Assembly: GCF_001704155.1 (NCBI RefSeq)
Contig: NZ_CP016294.1
Coordinates: forward strand, 679,501 to 743,500
Length of the DNA stretch: 64,000 bases
Origin: Stenotrophomonas rhizophila
Lineage (GTDB): Bacteria; Pseudomonadota; Gammaproteobacteria; Xanthomonadales; Xanthomonadaceae
Reading direction: 5' to 3'
The position numbers and the translations under genes are program-made. Under the pieces are notes generated by a model that saw nothing but the letters and a program-made list of their open reading frames with translations, made no database searches and was not told the DNA's origin. Every line of letters begins with the position of its first letter. The stretch's first letter is position 1. This document shows positions 49,989 through 59,059 of the stretch, piece after piece.

Positions 49989-50414
49989 TCAAGGGCAGGT
50001 CACCTGGAACACCGGGCCGGCGCCGATCAGCACCAGCGCCATGTAGTCGCTGTCCTTGTCCTTGCCCTTGAGGGTGGCGCCGGGATTGAAGTGAAAGATG
50101 CCGAAGCCGCCCGTCGGACGCACCAGCGCCTTGTCGATCTGGTCGGCATCATCCTTGAAGAAGCGAGCGATATCGGCGCGCGAGGAGAGCTGCAGCGGCG
50201 TGGTGTCGCGCTGCCATTGCTCGTCGCGGTTGAAGGAAACGAAGTACTGCCCCTGCTGCTGTTCGATGCGGAACTCGGCCGGCTTGCGGGGGTGGGTGGC
50301 AAAGCAGCCCAGCAGCGGGTCGGAAGAGAACATCCCGGCGGCATTGTCGCGGTCGCCGCAGGCTGAGAGCAGCAGCAGGCCGGGCAGCAGAAGCATGAAC
50401 GGTAATGTGCGCAT
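49989..50414 (-). CDS. Small lipoprotein of unknown function
   Basis: A 141-residue lipoprotein (LLPGLLLLSACGDRD, lipobox LSAC). The mature part has MFSSDPLLGCFATHPRKPAE, FRIEQQQGQYFVSFNRDEQW, ADQIDKALVRPTGGFGIFHF and a C-terminal cysteine (FQVTCP) that may pair with the one in LGCFA. No family recognised. Confidence 0.65.
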   Translation of the reverse strand: MRTLPFMLLLPGLLLLSACGDRDNAAGMFSSDPLLGCFATHPRKPAEFRIEQQQGQYFVSFNRDEQWQRDTTPLQLSSRADIARFFKDDADQIDKALVRPTGGFGIFHFNPGATLKGKDKDSDYMALVLIGAGPVFQVTCP

Positions 50415-50525
50415 GGCGGATCCCCCCCAGGGACAGGTTTGCGGGCATCGTGAACTTTTACCTGCGCAGGCGGTGTGTACGCGTTGCGTTGGGTGTACGG
50501 TTGGAGAGACCTACGGAGCACGTAC

Positions 50526-50861
50526 ATGCCGCAACCGACTTCCCAGCCGCTGCACACCCGTGTCGATTCCCGCGCCTCTGGCCAGCGCTGGCCGCTGCTC
50601 GGCACCGCCAGTTGGCTGGTAGCCCCGGTGATCCTGACGGCGGCCTACGCAGTGGCGCAGGCATCACCTGAAATGGGGCGTCTGCTGGTCGGAAGTGCCG
50701 GAGTAGCGGTGGGCGTACTGGCGTCGTCGGTACTGGGCCTGCTGCTGACCATCGGCTCGCGCGTACGTCGCGAGAGCTGGCCATGGGTGGGCATTGTGGG
50801 CGCCATCATCAGCGCCTTGCCGCTGCTCCTGTTCCTCGCAGGAATGTTGCTCCGCCTGTAA
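50526..50861 (+). CDS. Small integral membrane protein
   Basis: A 111-residue protein with three hydrophobic segments (TASWLVAPVILTAAYAVAQA; GSAGVAVGVLASSVLGLLLT; WVGIVGAIISALPLLLFLAG). ATG 50526 follows a GGAGAG-like leader. No family recognised. Confidence 0.6.
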   Translation: MPQPTSQPLHTRVDSRASGQRWPLLGTASWLVAPVILTAAYAVAQASPEMGRLLVGSAGVAVGVLASSVLGLLLTIGSRVRRESWPWVGIVGAIISALPLLLFLAGMLLRL

Positions 50862-50892
50862 CGCCAAGCATGCGGCGTTGCCCCATGCAGGT

Positions 50893-51264
50893 TCAATGAC
50901 GGTGGCGGCGCCAGGCGTTCCAGATGTGGGTGCTGGCGAGGAGCAGGCTGCCGGTTACCGTCATCGGCGTCTCCGCTTCGTGGCTCGGCCACCCGGCTGC
51001 GCCCGCCAGAAGCAAAAGCAGACCGGCGGTTGCACTGATGATCGCCACGGCCGGCAGCGGTTGCTTGCGGTGGGCGCGCCATAGCGCGAAGCCGGTGGTC
51101 GGGGCGGCGATGGCCACGAACACGATGTGTACCCACTCCGCTTCAGCCCACACCCCCATCAGCGGCAGGGCGGCGGCGAGCAGCGGCAGGGCCAGGCAGT
51201 GCAGCAGGCACAGGCTGGAAAGGGCGATGGCGCCGGCGTCGAGCAGGGCGTTGGTGGTCTTCAT
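50893..51264 (-). CDS. MerC-domain membrane protein, probably Zur-controlled
   Basis: A 123-residue membrane protein with about four helices. The MerC-like N-terminus has the SSLCLLHCLALPLLAAALPL segment, with a cysteine pair (C-x3-C: LCLLHC) that can bind metal, and IVFVAIAAPTTGFALWRAHR. MerC was described in mercury resistance, but relatives occur outside mer operons. A good Zur-like palindrome lies 25 bp upstream, suggesting a link with zinc starvation. No other mer genes are present. Confidence 0.8.
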   Translation of the reverse strand: MKTTNALLDAGAIALSSLCLLHCLALPLLAAALPLMGVWAEAEWVHIVFVAIAAPTTGFALWRAHRKQPLPAVAIISATAGLLLLLAGAAGWPSHEAETPMTVTGSLLLASTHIWNAWRRHRH

Positions 51265-51287
51265 GGGGGAAGGGTCTGGAACGATTG

Positions 51288-51307
51288 GTGTTATATAGTA
51301 ACATTTC
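51288..51307 (-). promoter_or_regulatory. Zur-like box upstream of MerC gene
   Basis: TGTTATATAGTAACA (51289-51303) within GTGTTATATAGTAACATTTC. On the minus strand GAAATGTTACTATATAACAC resembles the Zur consensus of proteobacteria (GAAATGTTATA-n-ATAACA type). Confidence 0.65.
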
Positions 51308-51401
51308 AATCCACGTCCAGGCTTTCGCCACCATGACGGCCTCTGCCATCCCTTTCGACTCCCGCCTGCCGGTTGCCTGGGCGCGTGCTTGAGGTACGCG
51401 A

Positions 51402-53012
51402 CTACAGCAGCTTCAACTGCCACCCCTCCTCGCCGGCATCCAGATGATGGGTCAGCTGCACGGCATCCAGCAGTGCCTGGTCGTGCGAGACGATCACTAC
51501 GCTGCCGCGGTACTGATTGAGCATCTGCTCCAGCGCGGCCAGCGAGGCCAGGTCCAGGTGGTTGCCCGGCTCGTCGAGCAGCAGTAGCTGCGGCGGGACG
51601 TCCGCATACAGCACGGCGGCCAGCGCGGCCTTGACCCGTTCGCCACCGCTCAGGCTGGCCAGCGGGCGCAGGCTGCGCTCGGCATCCAGGCCGAGCAGGG
51701 CCAGCTGGGTGCGCAGGGGGCCCTCGCTGGCCATCGGGTTCGCGCGCTGCAACAGCTGCAGCGCGGAATCCTGCGCGGGAAGCGCGGACAACGTCTGGTC
51801 AAGCAGGGCGATGCCAGCCGCGCGCTTGACCTCGCCACCAAGCGGCGCCACCTCACCGGCCAGCACCCGCAGCAGGGTGGACTTGCCACTGCCGTTGCGG
51901 CCGCGCACGCCGATGCGGTCGCCGCGCTGGAGATGCAGGGTGATGCGCCGCCAAGGCGCCTCCACCCATGGCAGGTGCACGTTGGCAAGCGTGGCGACCT
52001 GTTGCGGACCGGGCGCGGCCAGGCTGGGCCCGAGCATTGCAATCTGGACGGCCTCATCAACCCCCGCTGCCGCCTCCCGTACCCGGTTGTCGGCCGCTGC
52101 GCGCCGTTCAAGCTGCTGCGCCTGCAGCCGGCCGGCGCTGTGCTCGGCGCGGTTCTTCATGCCGCCCAGCAGGATGGGGGCCTGGTTGGCGGTGCGGGCA
52201 TCGCGCTGGGCGCGTGATTGGCGGTGTTCCTGCCGCTCGCGCTGTTCGCGTAGTGCGGCCTGCTCCTGCCGGCGCTCGCGCTTGCGCAGGGCAAGCTCGG
52301 CTTCGGCGCTGGCCTGTTCGGCCTGCTTCTGCGCGGCATACAGGTCGTAGTTGCCGCCGTAGCTGCGCAACCCGCTGGGCGTGAGTTCGACAATGCGCTG
52401 CATCTCCCGCAGCAACGCGCGGTCGTGGCTGATGACGATCAGGCCGCCACGCCACTGCGCCAGCGCCTCGATCAGCCGGGTTCGATGTGCGCTGTCGAGG
52501 TGGTTGCTGGGCTCGTCCAGCACCAGTGCATCCGCGTCTGAGAGCAGGGCACCGGCCAACGCCACCTGCATGGCCTGGCCGCCGCTGAGCGTGGCGGCCG
52601 GTTGCGCGGGATCCAGTTCGGGCAGGCCAAGCCGCTGCCATTGCGCCTGCAACTGCTCGCGCAGGGTCCAGCGTTCGCCCACCACGGCGAAGTCGTGCGG
52701 GTCCACGCTGCCGGCTTCGATCCGGTCCAGTGCATCCAACTGCGGGGCGACGCCGGCCAGGTCGACGATGCGGCCGGGCAGCACGCCACTGTGCTGGGCA
52801 AGCAGGTGCACGTGGCCTTGCCGCTGGATGTGCCCGCTGCTGGGCTGGAGCTGCCCGGCCAGCAGGCGGCCGAGCACGCTCTTGCCCACGCCGTTGCGAC
52901 CCACCAGGCCGGTAGGGGTGGTATCGAACGAGGCAGAAAGTTCAGGGAACAGCACCCGGCCATCGGGCAGGGTGAATGTCACGCGGTCGAGCGTGAGGGT
53001 GAATGCGGTCAT
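51402..53012 (-). CDS. ABC-F family ATPase
   Basis: A 536-residue protein with two ABC domains and no membrane segment. First domain: Walker A GRNGVGKS, signature LSGGQAMQ, Walker B ALVLDEPSNHLD. Second: Walker A GRNGSGKS, signature LSGGERVK, Walker B LLLLDEPGNHLD. Between them is an arginine/glutamine-rich coiled linker (EAELALRKRERRQEQAALRE), where the ABC-F P-site tRNA-interaction motif sits. Members act at the ribosome. ATG 53012 gives MTAFTLTLDRVTFTLPDGRV; an upstream frame to 53156 does not look coding. Confidence 0.9.
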   Translation of the reverse strand: MTAFTLTLDRVTFTLPDGRVLFPELSASFDTTPTGLVGRNGVGKSVLGRLLAGQLQPSSGHIQRQGHVHLLAQHSGVLPGRIVDLAGVAPQLDALDRIEAGSVDPHDFAVVGERWTLREQLQAQWQRLGLPELDPAQPAATLSGGQAMQVALAGALLSDADALVLDEPSNHLDSAHRTRLIEALAQWRGGLIVISHDRALLREMQRIVELTPSGLRSYGGNYDLYAAQKQAEQASAEAELALRKRERRQEQAALREQRERQEHRQSRAQRDARTANQAPILLGGMKNRAEHSAGRLQAQQLERRAAADNRVREAAAGVDEAVQIAMLGPSLAAPGPQQVATLANVHLPWVEAPWRRITLHLQRGDRIGVRGRNGSGKSTLLRVLAGEVAPLGGEVKRAAGIALLDQTLSALPAQDSALQLLQRANPMASEGPLRTQLALLGLDAERSLRPLASLSGGERVKAALAAVLYADVPPQLLLLDEPGNHLDLASLAALEQMLNQYRGSVVIVSHDQALLDAVQLTHHLDAGEEGWQLKLL

Positions 53013-53177
53013 GCGACCTCCAGCAATGCCAAGGACTCCCCCTGCGAACAGGCGGGAAGGAGACTGGCCGTCAAACGACGGCGGCATTACTGGCGCATGC
53101 AGGCACACCTCATGACGGGGACGGCTGGATGCCGCGTGCCCATTATAGGGCTGCATTCCAACCGGCCGATGAACCCG

Positions 53178-54779
53178 CTACTCGGTGATCGAATTGGGGT
53201 TCTGCATGTCTTCCGGCGCCTTCCCATACTGCATGCGCCGCTGCTCATGGAAGGCCACGAACTCCGGGGCTGGCAGCGGCCGCGAGAACAGCCAGCCCTG
53301 GCCGAACTCCACTTGGCGCGACTGCAGGTAGGCGAGCTGGGCCGAGGTTTCGATGCCCTCGGCCACGGTGAACAGCCCCAGCGTCTTGGCCATGTCGATG
53401 ATGTGCGAGGTGACCGGGCTGGTCACGCTGTGGGTGCCGATGGAATCAATGAACGACTTGTCGATCTTCAACGCATCCAGCGGCAGCTGCTGCAGGTACT
53501 GAAGGCTGGAATAGCCGACGCCGAAGTCGTCGATGGCCACGCAGTGCCCGGCACGCCGCGCGGCAGCCAGCGAGGTGCGCGCGCCCTGGATATCGAGGAA
53601 ACCCCGTTCGGTGGCTTCCAGCCAGATCTGCTGCGGGTGGATGCCGCTGCCGACCAGCTTGCCGGACAGCACCTTCAATGCCCGCCCGCTGCTGACATCG
53701 CCGGCGGACAGGTTGATGGCGATATGCGCGCTGCGATCATGGATGAGCAGCTCACGCATGTCGCTGATCACCAAGTCCATCACGTGGTCGGTGAGCGCTT
53801 CGATCAGGCCGGTTTCTTCGGCGACAGGAATGAACAGATCCGGCCGCACCTGGGTGCCGTCGGCGCGCGACCAGCGCACCAGCGCTTCGGCGCCCACGCA
53901 GATGCCGGTGTCCAGTTCGATGATGGGCTGGTAGTCCATGCGGAACTCACGGCGGCGCACCGCGCTGGCCAGTTCGTTGCGCAGCGACAGGCGGCGGCGC
54001 GAGAGCCAGATGCCGGCGACGGTGGCCAGCACCGCGCCCACCACGCCCAGCGGCACCAGCTGCCAGAGCTGCTGCTGGAAGGCTGCCACCAGCCCGACCC
54101 GTGGGGCGATGGCGATGGCCAGCCATTCCTGGTCCTGCGCGCTGGCAAACAGCGTGCGCGGGGTATGCCCGTTGTGCGGTTCGCGCAGCAGACGCTGCAG
54201 CAGTTCCGGGTCGGCCATGGGCTGCTGGGCGATCAGGCGGCCATCGGGGGTGGCCACCGCCAGCCGCACGTTGGGTTCGGCGATGACATCCACGAACCGG
54301 GAGGGGTCCATCAGGATGTCGTGGCGGCCCAGCTGCAGGGAGAGCAGCGAGGCGGCACCATCGCCGGCCACCGGCCGCACGCCAAGGGTGATGGAGGCGC
54401 CGTCGGCGGTGATGTGGTCTGGGGTGGGTTCGGGCACCAGGTCCTCGACCATGCCCCAGGAGGTGCAGCGCAGCCGGCCTTCCTCGAAATACCCCACCTG
54501 TTCGGCGGAGGTGGTGCTCAGCGTGAGGCTGCGCATCAGCTTGAGGTGCTCGGGCGAGCAGCCAGGCAGTTGCGCCTGGTTGAGCTTGCGCAGCGCCAGC
54601 AGGCCGGCCTCGTAGGCGCGGTGGGCACGTTGAAGTGTACGTTCGGCGGTGCGCTCGAGGCGGTCGGTCTCGGCGACCTGGGCGCGGCTCCAGCTGATGT
54701 AGACCAGCGCGGCCACAGGCAGGATGGCCCCCAGAAGGGCGGCAAGCGCGATGGCGGCGATGGTGCTGGCGCGCTTCAA
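53178..54779 (-). CDS. CSS-motif EAL-domain c-di-GMP phosphodiesterase
   Basis: A 533-residue membrane protein. An N-terminal membrane helix (TIAAIALAALLGAILPVAAL) is followed by a periplasmic CSS-motif domain with cysteines in PGCSPEHLKLMR and LRCTSWGMVEDL. A second helix (VPLGVVGAVLATVAGIWLSR) leads to an EAL domain with all main residues: GAEALVRWSRADG (EAL), INLSAGDVSSG, IDDFGVGYSSLQYLQQLPLD, ALKIDKSFID and AEGIETSAQL. Known members sense periplasmic redox state through the cysteines and hydrolyse c-di-GMP in the cytosol. It probably is active. Confidence 0.93.
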   Translation of the reverse strand: MKRASTIAAIALAALLGAILPVAALVYISWSRAQVAETDRLERTAERTLQRAHRAYEAGLLALRKLNQAQLPGCSPEHLKLMRSLTLSTTSAEQVGYFEEGRLRCTSWGMVEDLVPEPTPDHITADGASITLGVRPVAGDGAASLLSLQLGRHDILMDPSRFVDVIAEPNVRLAVATPDGRLIAQQPMADPELLQRLLREPHNGHTPRTLFASAQDQEWLAIAIAPRVGLVAAFQQQLWQLVPLGVVGAVLATVAGIWLSRRRLSLRNELASAVRRREFRMDYQPIIELDTGICVGAEALVRWSRADGTQVRPDLFIPVAEETGLIEALTDHVMDLVISDMRELLIHDRSAHIAINLSAGDVSSGRALKVLSGKLVGSGIHPQQIWLEATERGFLDIQGARTSLAAARRAGHCVAIDDFGVGYSSLQYLQQLPLDALKIDKSFIDSIGTHSVTSPVTSHIIDMAKTLGLFTVAEGIETSAQLAYLQSRQVEFGQGWLFSRPLPAPEFVAFHEQRRMQYGKAPEDMQNPNSITE

Positions 54780-55072
54780 GCGGACCTCTCTGCCCGGCGG
54801 GCGTGGAATGAGCCCTATATGACCATCTGGAACGTCGGTTTGGAACAGGGCTTCACGTAGATTCCTGTCGGTATTTCCCCAGTGTCGGCATCAGGTCGCA
54901 TGAGGGAGGTGAAGCCGTCACCCCGGCAGCCATGGCTGGTGCTTGCTTCACCCCGTCGGCCAACAGCGGCATTTTCTCCACCAGCCGCACAGGGCTTTAC
55001 CTGCGGTTCGCACTGCCCGCCGGATGATCGCGCCACCCCTCGATCTGGCCGACCCCCGGCGGCCCCGGAGCC

Positions 55073-55846
55073 ATGAAGCCCCTGCTGCCTGCCGTGCTGG
55101 CCCTGTTGCCGTTGCTGTTGCCCGGCACTGCGTCCGCGCGCACGGTGTATCGCTGCGTACAGAACAACACCGTCAGCCTGGCCACGGCGCCGGAGCCGGG
55201 TTCGAAGTGCAAGGCGCAGCAGATCGACGACAACGCGGTGCAGGCGCCCAACCTGTGGGGCAACATGGGGGTGTTCAGCGGCACCTTGTATGAGCGCGAA
55301 CAGGACGGGCAGCTGGTGTACTCCACCCGCAACCTTCCCGGTTCGCGGGTATTCCTGAAATTCACTGTGGCCACCCCACCAGGCGAACCCGCGCACGAAG
55401 GGCTGGGCAAGGTCGGCGCGCCGCAGCTCAACCGCCATGCGAAACAGTTCAAGGCGGCGGCGCGGGCCACGGGCGTGGACGATGCCTGGCTGCGCGCGAT
55501 CGCCCATGCCGAAAGCGGCTTCGATGCCGGCGCGGTGTCGCCCAAGGGCGCGCAGGGGGTGATGCAGCTGATGCCGGATACCGCTACCGAACTGGGCGTG
55601 TCCGATCCGCTTTCCGCCGAGCAGTCGATCAATGGCGGCGCGCGGTACCTGAAGGCGCTGCTGGCGCGCTACAAAGGCGACCGCACGCTGGCGGCGGCCG
55701 CCTACAACGCGGGCATCGGAGCGGTGACCCGCTACAAGGGCGTGCCGCCGTATGCGGAAACGCTGGCCTACGTGGAGAAAGTGGGCGCGCTGTACGCGCG
55801 CTACCGCGAGGCGATGGGCTTCAAACCGGAAACCCCGGCGCGATAG
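55073..55846 (+). CDS. SLT-type lytic transglycosylase
   Basis: A 257-residue periplasmic protein with a signal peptide (LPAVLALLPLLLPGTASA). The N-terminal mature part (YRCVQNNTVSLATAPEPGSK) resembles the DUF4124-type entry region. The SLT domain follows, with the catalytic glutamate in LRAIAHAESGFDAGAVSPKG, then AQGVMQLMPDTATELGV, INGGARYLKALLARY and LAAAAYNAGIGAVTRYKGVP, PYAETLAYVEKV. It cleaves peptidoglycan glycan strands. It lies alone, convergent with the 505-residue gene. Confidence 0.93.
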   Translation: MKPLLPAVLALLPLLLPGTASARTVYRCVQNNTVSLATAPEPGSKCKAQQIDDNAVQAPNLWGNMGVFSGTLYEREQDGQLVYSTRNLPGSRVFLKFTVATPPGEPAHEGLGKVGAPQLNRHAKQFKAAARATGVDDAWLRAIAHAESGFDAGAVSPKGAQGVMQLMPDTATELGVSDPLSAEQSINGGARYLKALLARYKGDRTLAAAAYNAGIGAVTRYKGVPPYAETLAYVEKVGALYARYREAMGFKPETPAR

Positions 55847-55861
55847 CTGGGGAATCGCACA

Positions 55862-57379
55862 TCACTCGTTGTAGAGCGGGTAGCTGTCGACCCGCCCCAC
55901 ACGGCGTACCGCCTTCTTTACATCGGCACGCTGCGCAAACTGCTCCCAGCGGGCGTTGGACTCGATCTCGCCCGGCAACAGCGGCGACATGCGGGTGTCC
56001 TGCAGCTCCAGCAGCGCGGTACCGCGTTCCATGGGGTCGTCCAGGCGTGCGGTCAGTGCCACCACGGCGTCATCCAGGCGGTTGTCGGCCACCAGCCCGG
56101 CCATGTAGTGGGCGGCGTCCGCTTCCCGCGCAGCGAACAACGCATCGCGCGCTTCCTGCGCAGCGGCGTCGTCCTTGAGCTGCAGCGCGGCCAGCAGCTG
56201 CACCAGCTGCCGGGCACCTTCGCCCAGCGCGTTGAGGTGCTCCAGGTCCTTGACCTGCTGGCGCGCCATCGATGGGCGGTGCAGGCCGATGTACAGCACG
56301 GCCAGGCCAAGCGGCTGGTTGGCCAGGCCGCTCTGGGAGGTCATGCGCACGGCAAGCTGCTGGGTCTCCACGGCTTCATCGATCTGGCCCAGCTGGTGCT
56401 GCGCACGCGAGCGCAGGTCCAGCAGCCAGCCGATCGATTCCACCTCTTCCGGGGCGGGCACGGTGGTGGCGTTGGGTGCGAAATCGGCCAGCCATTGGGT
56501 CATGCCGATCACTTCCTGCGGCTTGCCGGCCACCAACAGCGCGTAGGCCAGCTCCACGGCCACCTCATCCAGCGCCGGCGCCAGCATGCTCTGCACGCGC
56601 AGGCGGTCGATATGCCGTTGCGCCGATGCCACCGGATCGAAGCGGGGATCGGTGCGCGGCATGTAGCGGTCGAAGCGCTTGTCGCTGCGCAGGGTGATCA
56701 GTGCCAGCGGCTGGTCGATCCGCTCCAAGGTTGCGGGCACCTTGTCGCGCTCCCCGGCTTCGACCTGCAGCGTCGCCAGGGTCACCCACAGTGCGGCCGG
56801 ATCGATGTCGTCGTTCTTCCAGTTGCGGTCGAACAGCGCCTGCAGCAGGTCCAGCCGGGTCGCTGGGGTGTCCTTCAGGAGCAGGTCCAGCTGCCAGACC
56901 ATGTCCTTGTGCAGGTCCAGCACGCCGTCGGTATCGTCGATCGCGCGGATGATGTTGCGCGCAGAAGCTTCCACTTCATTGTCTACGAGCTGGCCGCTGG
57001 CCAGCAGGAAGCGTGCGCTGGCGTTGCCCGGATGGATCGACAGCGCGGTGTTCAGGCGCTGCGCGGCCAGGGCGTCCTGCCGCTGCAGTCCGGCCACCCT
57101 TGCCGCGGCCAGCCACACGTTACTGCGCTGCGCGTCGTCCAGCTGTGCGAGGCGTGGATCAGCGAGCAGGCGTTCGAAAGCGAGTGACGCCCCCAGGCTG
57201 TCGCCGCGATCGCTCTGTTCGCCGGCCGCCGCCACTTCGGCCAGGAAGCCAGCGTCTGCGGCAGGTGCGGTGCTGACAGCAGCATCCACGGTGTCATGCA
57301 CGGCGGCGTGCGCGCCGGCCATCGGCAGGGCTAACAGCGACAGCAGCAGGGCAAGGAGGTGAGGAATACGGCAGGTCAT
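55862..57379 (-). CDS. Exported repeat-helical protein, tandem paralogue 2 (505 residues)
   Basis: A 505-residue protein with a signal peptide (LALLLSLLALPMAGAHAAVH). The rest is helical with TPR-like units (AALRVAGLQRQ-type AARVAGLQRQDALAAQRLNT, LNTALSIHPGNASARFLLAS). Landmarks are LLLKDTPATRLDLLQALFDR, LRSDKRFDRYMPRTDPRFDP and VGRVDSYPLYNE at the end. It has exactly the same length as the gene upstream, with matching blocks throughout, and is 22 bp downstream of it, so the two are an operon formed by tandem duplication. The function is unknown; periplasmic location is inferred. Confidence 0.8.
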   Translation of the reverse strand: MTCRIPHLLALLLSLLALPMAGAHAAVHDTVDAAVSTAPAADAGFLAEVAAAGEQSDRGDSLGASLAFERLLADPRLAQLDDAQRSNVWLAAARVAGLQRQDALAAQRLNTALSIHPGNASARFLLASGQLVDNEVEASARNIIRAIDDTDGVLDLHKDMVWQLDLLLKDTPATRLDLLQALFDRNWKNDDIDPAALWVTLATLQVEAGERDKVPATLERIDQPLALITLRSDKRFDRYMPRTDPRFDPVASAQRHIDRLRVQSMLAPALDEVAVELAYALLVAGKPQEVIGMTQWLADFAPNATTVPAPEEVESIGWLLDLRSRAQHQLGQIDEAVETQQLAVRMTSQSGLANQPLGLAVLYIGLHRPSMARQQVKDLEHLNALGEGARQLVQLLAALQLKDDAAAQEARDALFAAREADAAHYMAGLVADNRLDDAVVALTARLDDPMERGTALLELQDTRMSPLLPGEIESNARWEQFAQRADVKKAVRRVGRVDSYPLYNE

Positions 57380-57401
57380 GCAGTGCGTCCTTTGCGGTTA
57401 C

Positions 57402-58919
57402 TCAATCAACGAACAGCGGGTAGGTGTCGATACGCCCCACACGGGCCACCGCAGCCTGCACATCGGCGCGCTGCTTGAGCTGGTCCCAACGCCCAAGCAG
57501 TGCCGCATCCGCCGGCAGCAGCGGTGGGGTGAGCACCGCCTGCAACTGGAGCAGCACCGCGCCACGCTCCATGGGATCGGCCAGCGCCTGGATCAGGCTT
57601 GCAGCGGCATCATCCAGCCGGTCGTCGAGCAGCAGGGCATCGCGGTAATGACCGGGGGTCTGGACGCGATTGGCGAACAGCAGCTCACGTGCGGACTGTG
57701 CCGCTGCGCGATCCTTGAGCTGCAGCGCGGCCTTGAGGTCGATCAGTGCGCGTGCGCTCTGGCCGTATCCACTGAGGTCTTCCACGCCCCGGGTGGTCTG
57801 GCGTGCCAACTGCGGCTTGCCCAGGGAGACGTACAGGTCGGCAAGGTTGAGGGTCTGGCTGACCGTGTCGCCTTCCGGATCGGTCATGCGAAGGGCCAGC
57901 AGCTGGGCGTTTATCGCTGCTTCGTCCTGGCCAAGCCGCCGCAACGCACGGCTGCGGGTGTCGAGCATCCACGCGATGTAGCGGGCCTGTTCGGGCGGTG
58001 CGGCATCGGCCTTCGTGGCCGCGTCTGCCAAGCGGTCGGTCATGCCGACCACTTCCTGCGATTGCCCGGCCACCATCAGTGCGTTGGCGAGTTCCAGCGC
58101 CGTTTCGTTCAGGCCGGGCGAGAGCATGGCGTCGACGCGCAGGCGATCAATATGCCGGCGCGCAGCGGCCACGGGATCGTAGCGCGGGTCGTCGCGGCGC
58201 AGGTAGGGGTCGAACCGCTTGTCGCTGCGCAGCTGCATCAGCGCATTGGGTGCGTCGATGCGCTCCAGGGTCGCGGCGACCTTGTCGCCTTGGGTGGCCT
58301 CCACCTGCAGGGTGGCCAGGTTGACCCATTGGTCAACCGGCTCGACCCCTTCGTTCTTCCAGCCGTTGTCGAACAGGGCCTGCAGCAGGGCCAGGCGCCG
58401 GGTGGGCTGCTGCTTCAAGGCCATGTCCAGGTGCCAGACCATGTCGCTGTCCACCTCCGGTTCCGGGCCGGCGTCGGCCAGTGCAAGCAGGATGCTTTCG
58501 ACGGCGGCTGCATCCTGCTGGTTCGCCATCTGGTAGCGGGCCAGGCGCAGGCGGGCGTCGCTGTTGCGCGGGTTGAGCGCGACGGCGCGCCGAAGCCGCT
58601 TCTCCGCCACACTGGGTTGTTCCTGCGCCGAAGAAACCAGTGCGGCGTAGGCCCACACGTCGCTCTGCGCGAACGTATCCAGCAGCGCCAGGCGCGGATC
58701 GGCCAGCAGGCGGTCGATGGTGATGGATGCGCCCAGGGTGTCACCCCGCCGCGCCACGTCCACCGCGTCGACCACTTCGCTGAAATACGCGGTACCGGCC
58801 CCGGCTGCCTGGGGCGTGAGGTCCACGACAGCGGGGGCCGCCGTGTCTGCCATGCCGGCTGCAGGCACGGCACACAGCGAGAACAACAGGGCGAGGGCGG
58901 TGCCGGTACGGCGGGTCAT
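57402..58919 (-). CDS. Exported repeat-helical protein, tandem paralogue 1 (505 residues)
   Basis: A 505-residue protein with a signal peptide (TGTALALLFSLCAVPAAGMA). Blocks shared with the next gene are EVVDAVDVARRGDTLGASIT, LLADPRLALLDTFAQSDVWA, KRLRRAVALNPRNSDARLRL, RLALLQALFDNGWKNEGVEP, LRSDKRFDPYLRRDDPRYDP and VGRIDTYPLFVD. AAGGAAGG lies 9 nt before ATG 58919; the longer upstream frame is arginine/proline rich and not coding. TPR-like folds are likely. No known name. It is divergent from the NHL/M23 gene. Confidence 0.8.
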   Translation of the reverse strand: MTRRTGTALALLFSLCAVPAAGMADTAAPAVVDLTPQAAGAGTAYFSEVVDAVDVARRGDTLGASITIDRLLADPRLALLDTFAQSDVWAYAALVSSAQEQPSVAEKRLRRAVALNPRNSDARLRLARYQMANQQDAAAVESILLALADAGPEPEVDSDMVWHLDMALKQQPTRRLALLQALFDNGWKNEGVEPVDQWVNLATLQVEATQGDKVAATLERIDAPNALMQLRSDKRFDPYLRRDDPRYDPVAAARRHIDRLRVDAMLSPGLNETALELANALMVAGQSQEVVGMTDRLADAATKADAAPPEQARYIAWMLDTRSRALRRLGQDEAAINAQLLALRMTDPEGDTVSQTLNLADLYVSLGKPQLARQTTRGVEDLSGYGQSARALIDLKAALQLKDRAAAQSARELLFANRVQTPGHYRDALLLDDRLDDAAASLIQALADPMERGAVLLQLQAVLTPPLLPADAALLGRWDQLKQRADVQAAVARVGRIDTYPLFVD

Positions 58920-59059
58920 GCGGTGCATCCTTCCTTGGCGTAAGCCTCGATTGAAACCGGAACGCGGCATCCACACAAGTCGCTGCGGACGCACGCAGGG
59001 TTTGCAGGCACGCGGCGAGCGGCTAAGGTCGTGTCCCGAACGAGCAGGCAAGGACAGCG

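Noticed and set aside
52602-54860. 752-codon plus-strand frame opposite the ABC-F and EAL genes
   Set aside because: It spans two oppositely oriented real genes with complete catalytic motifs and has none of its own.
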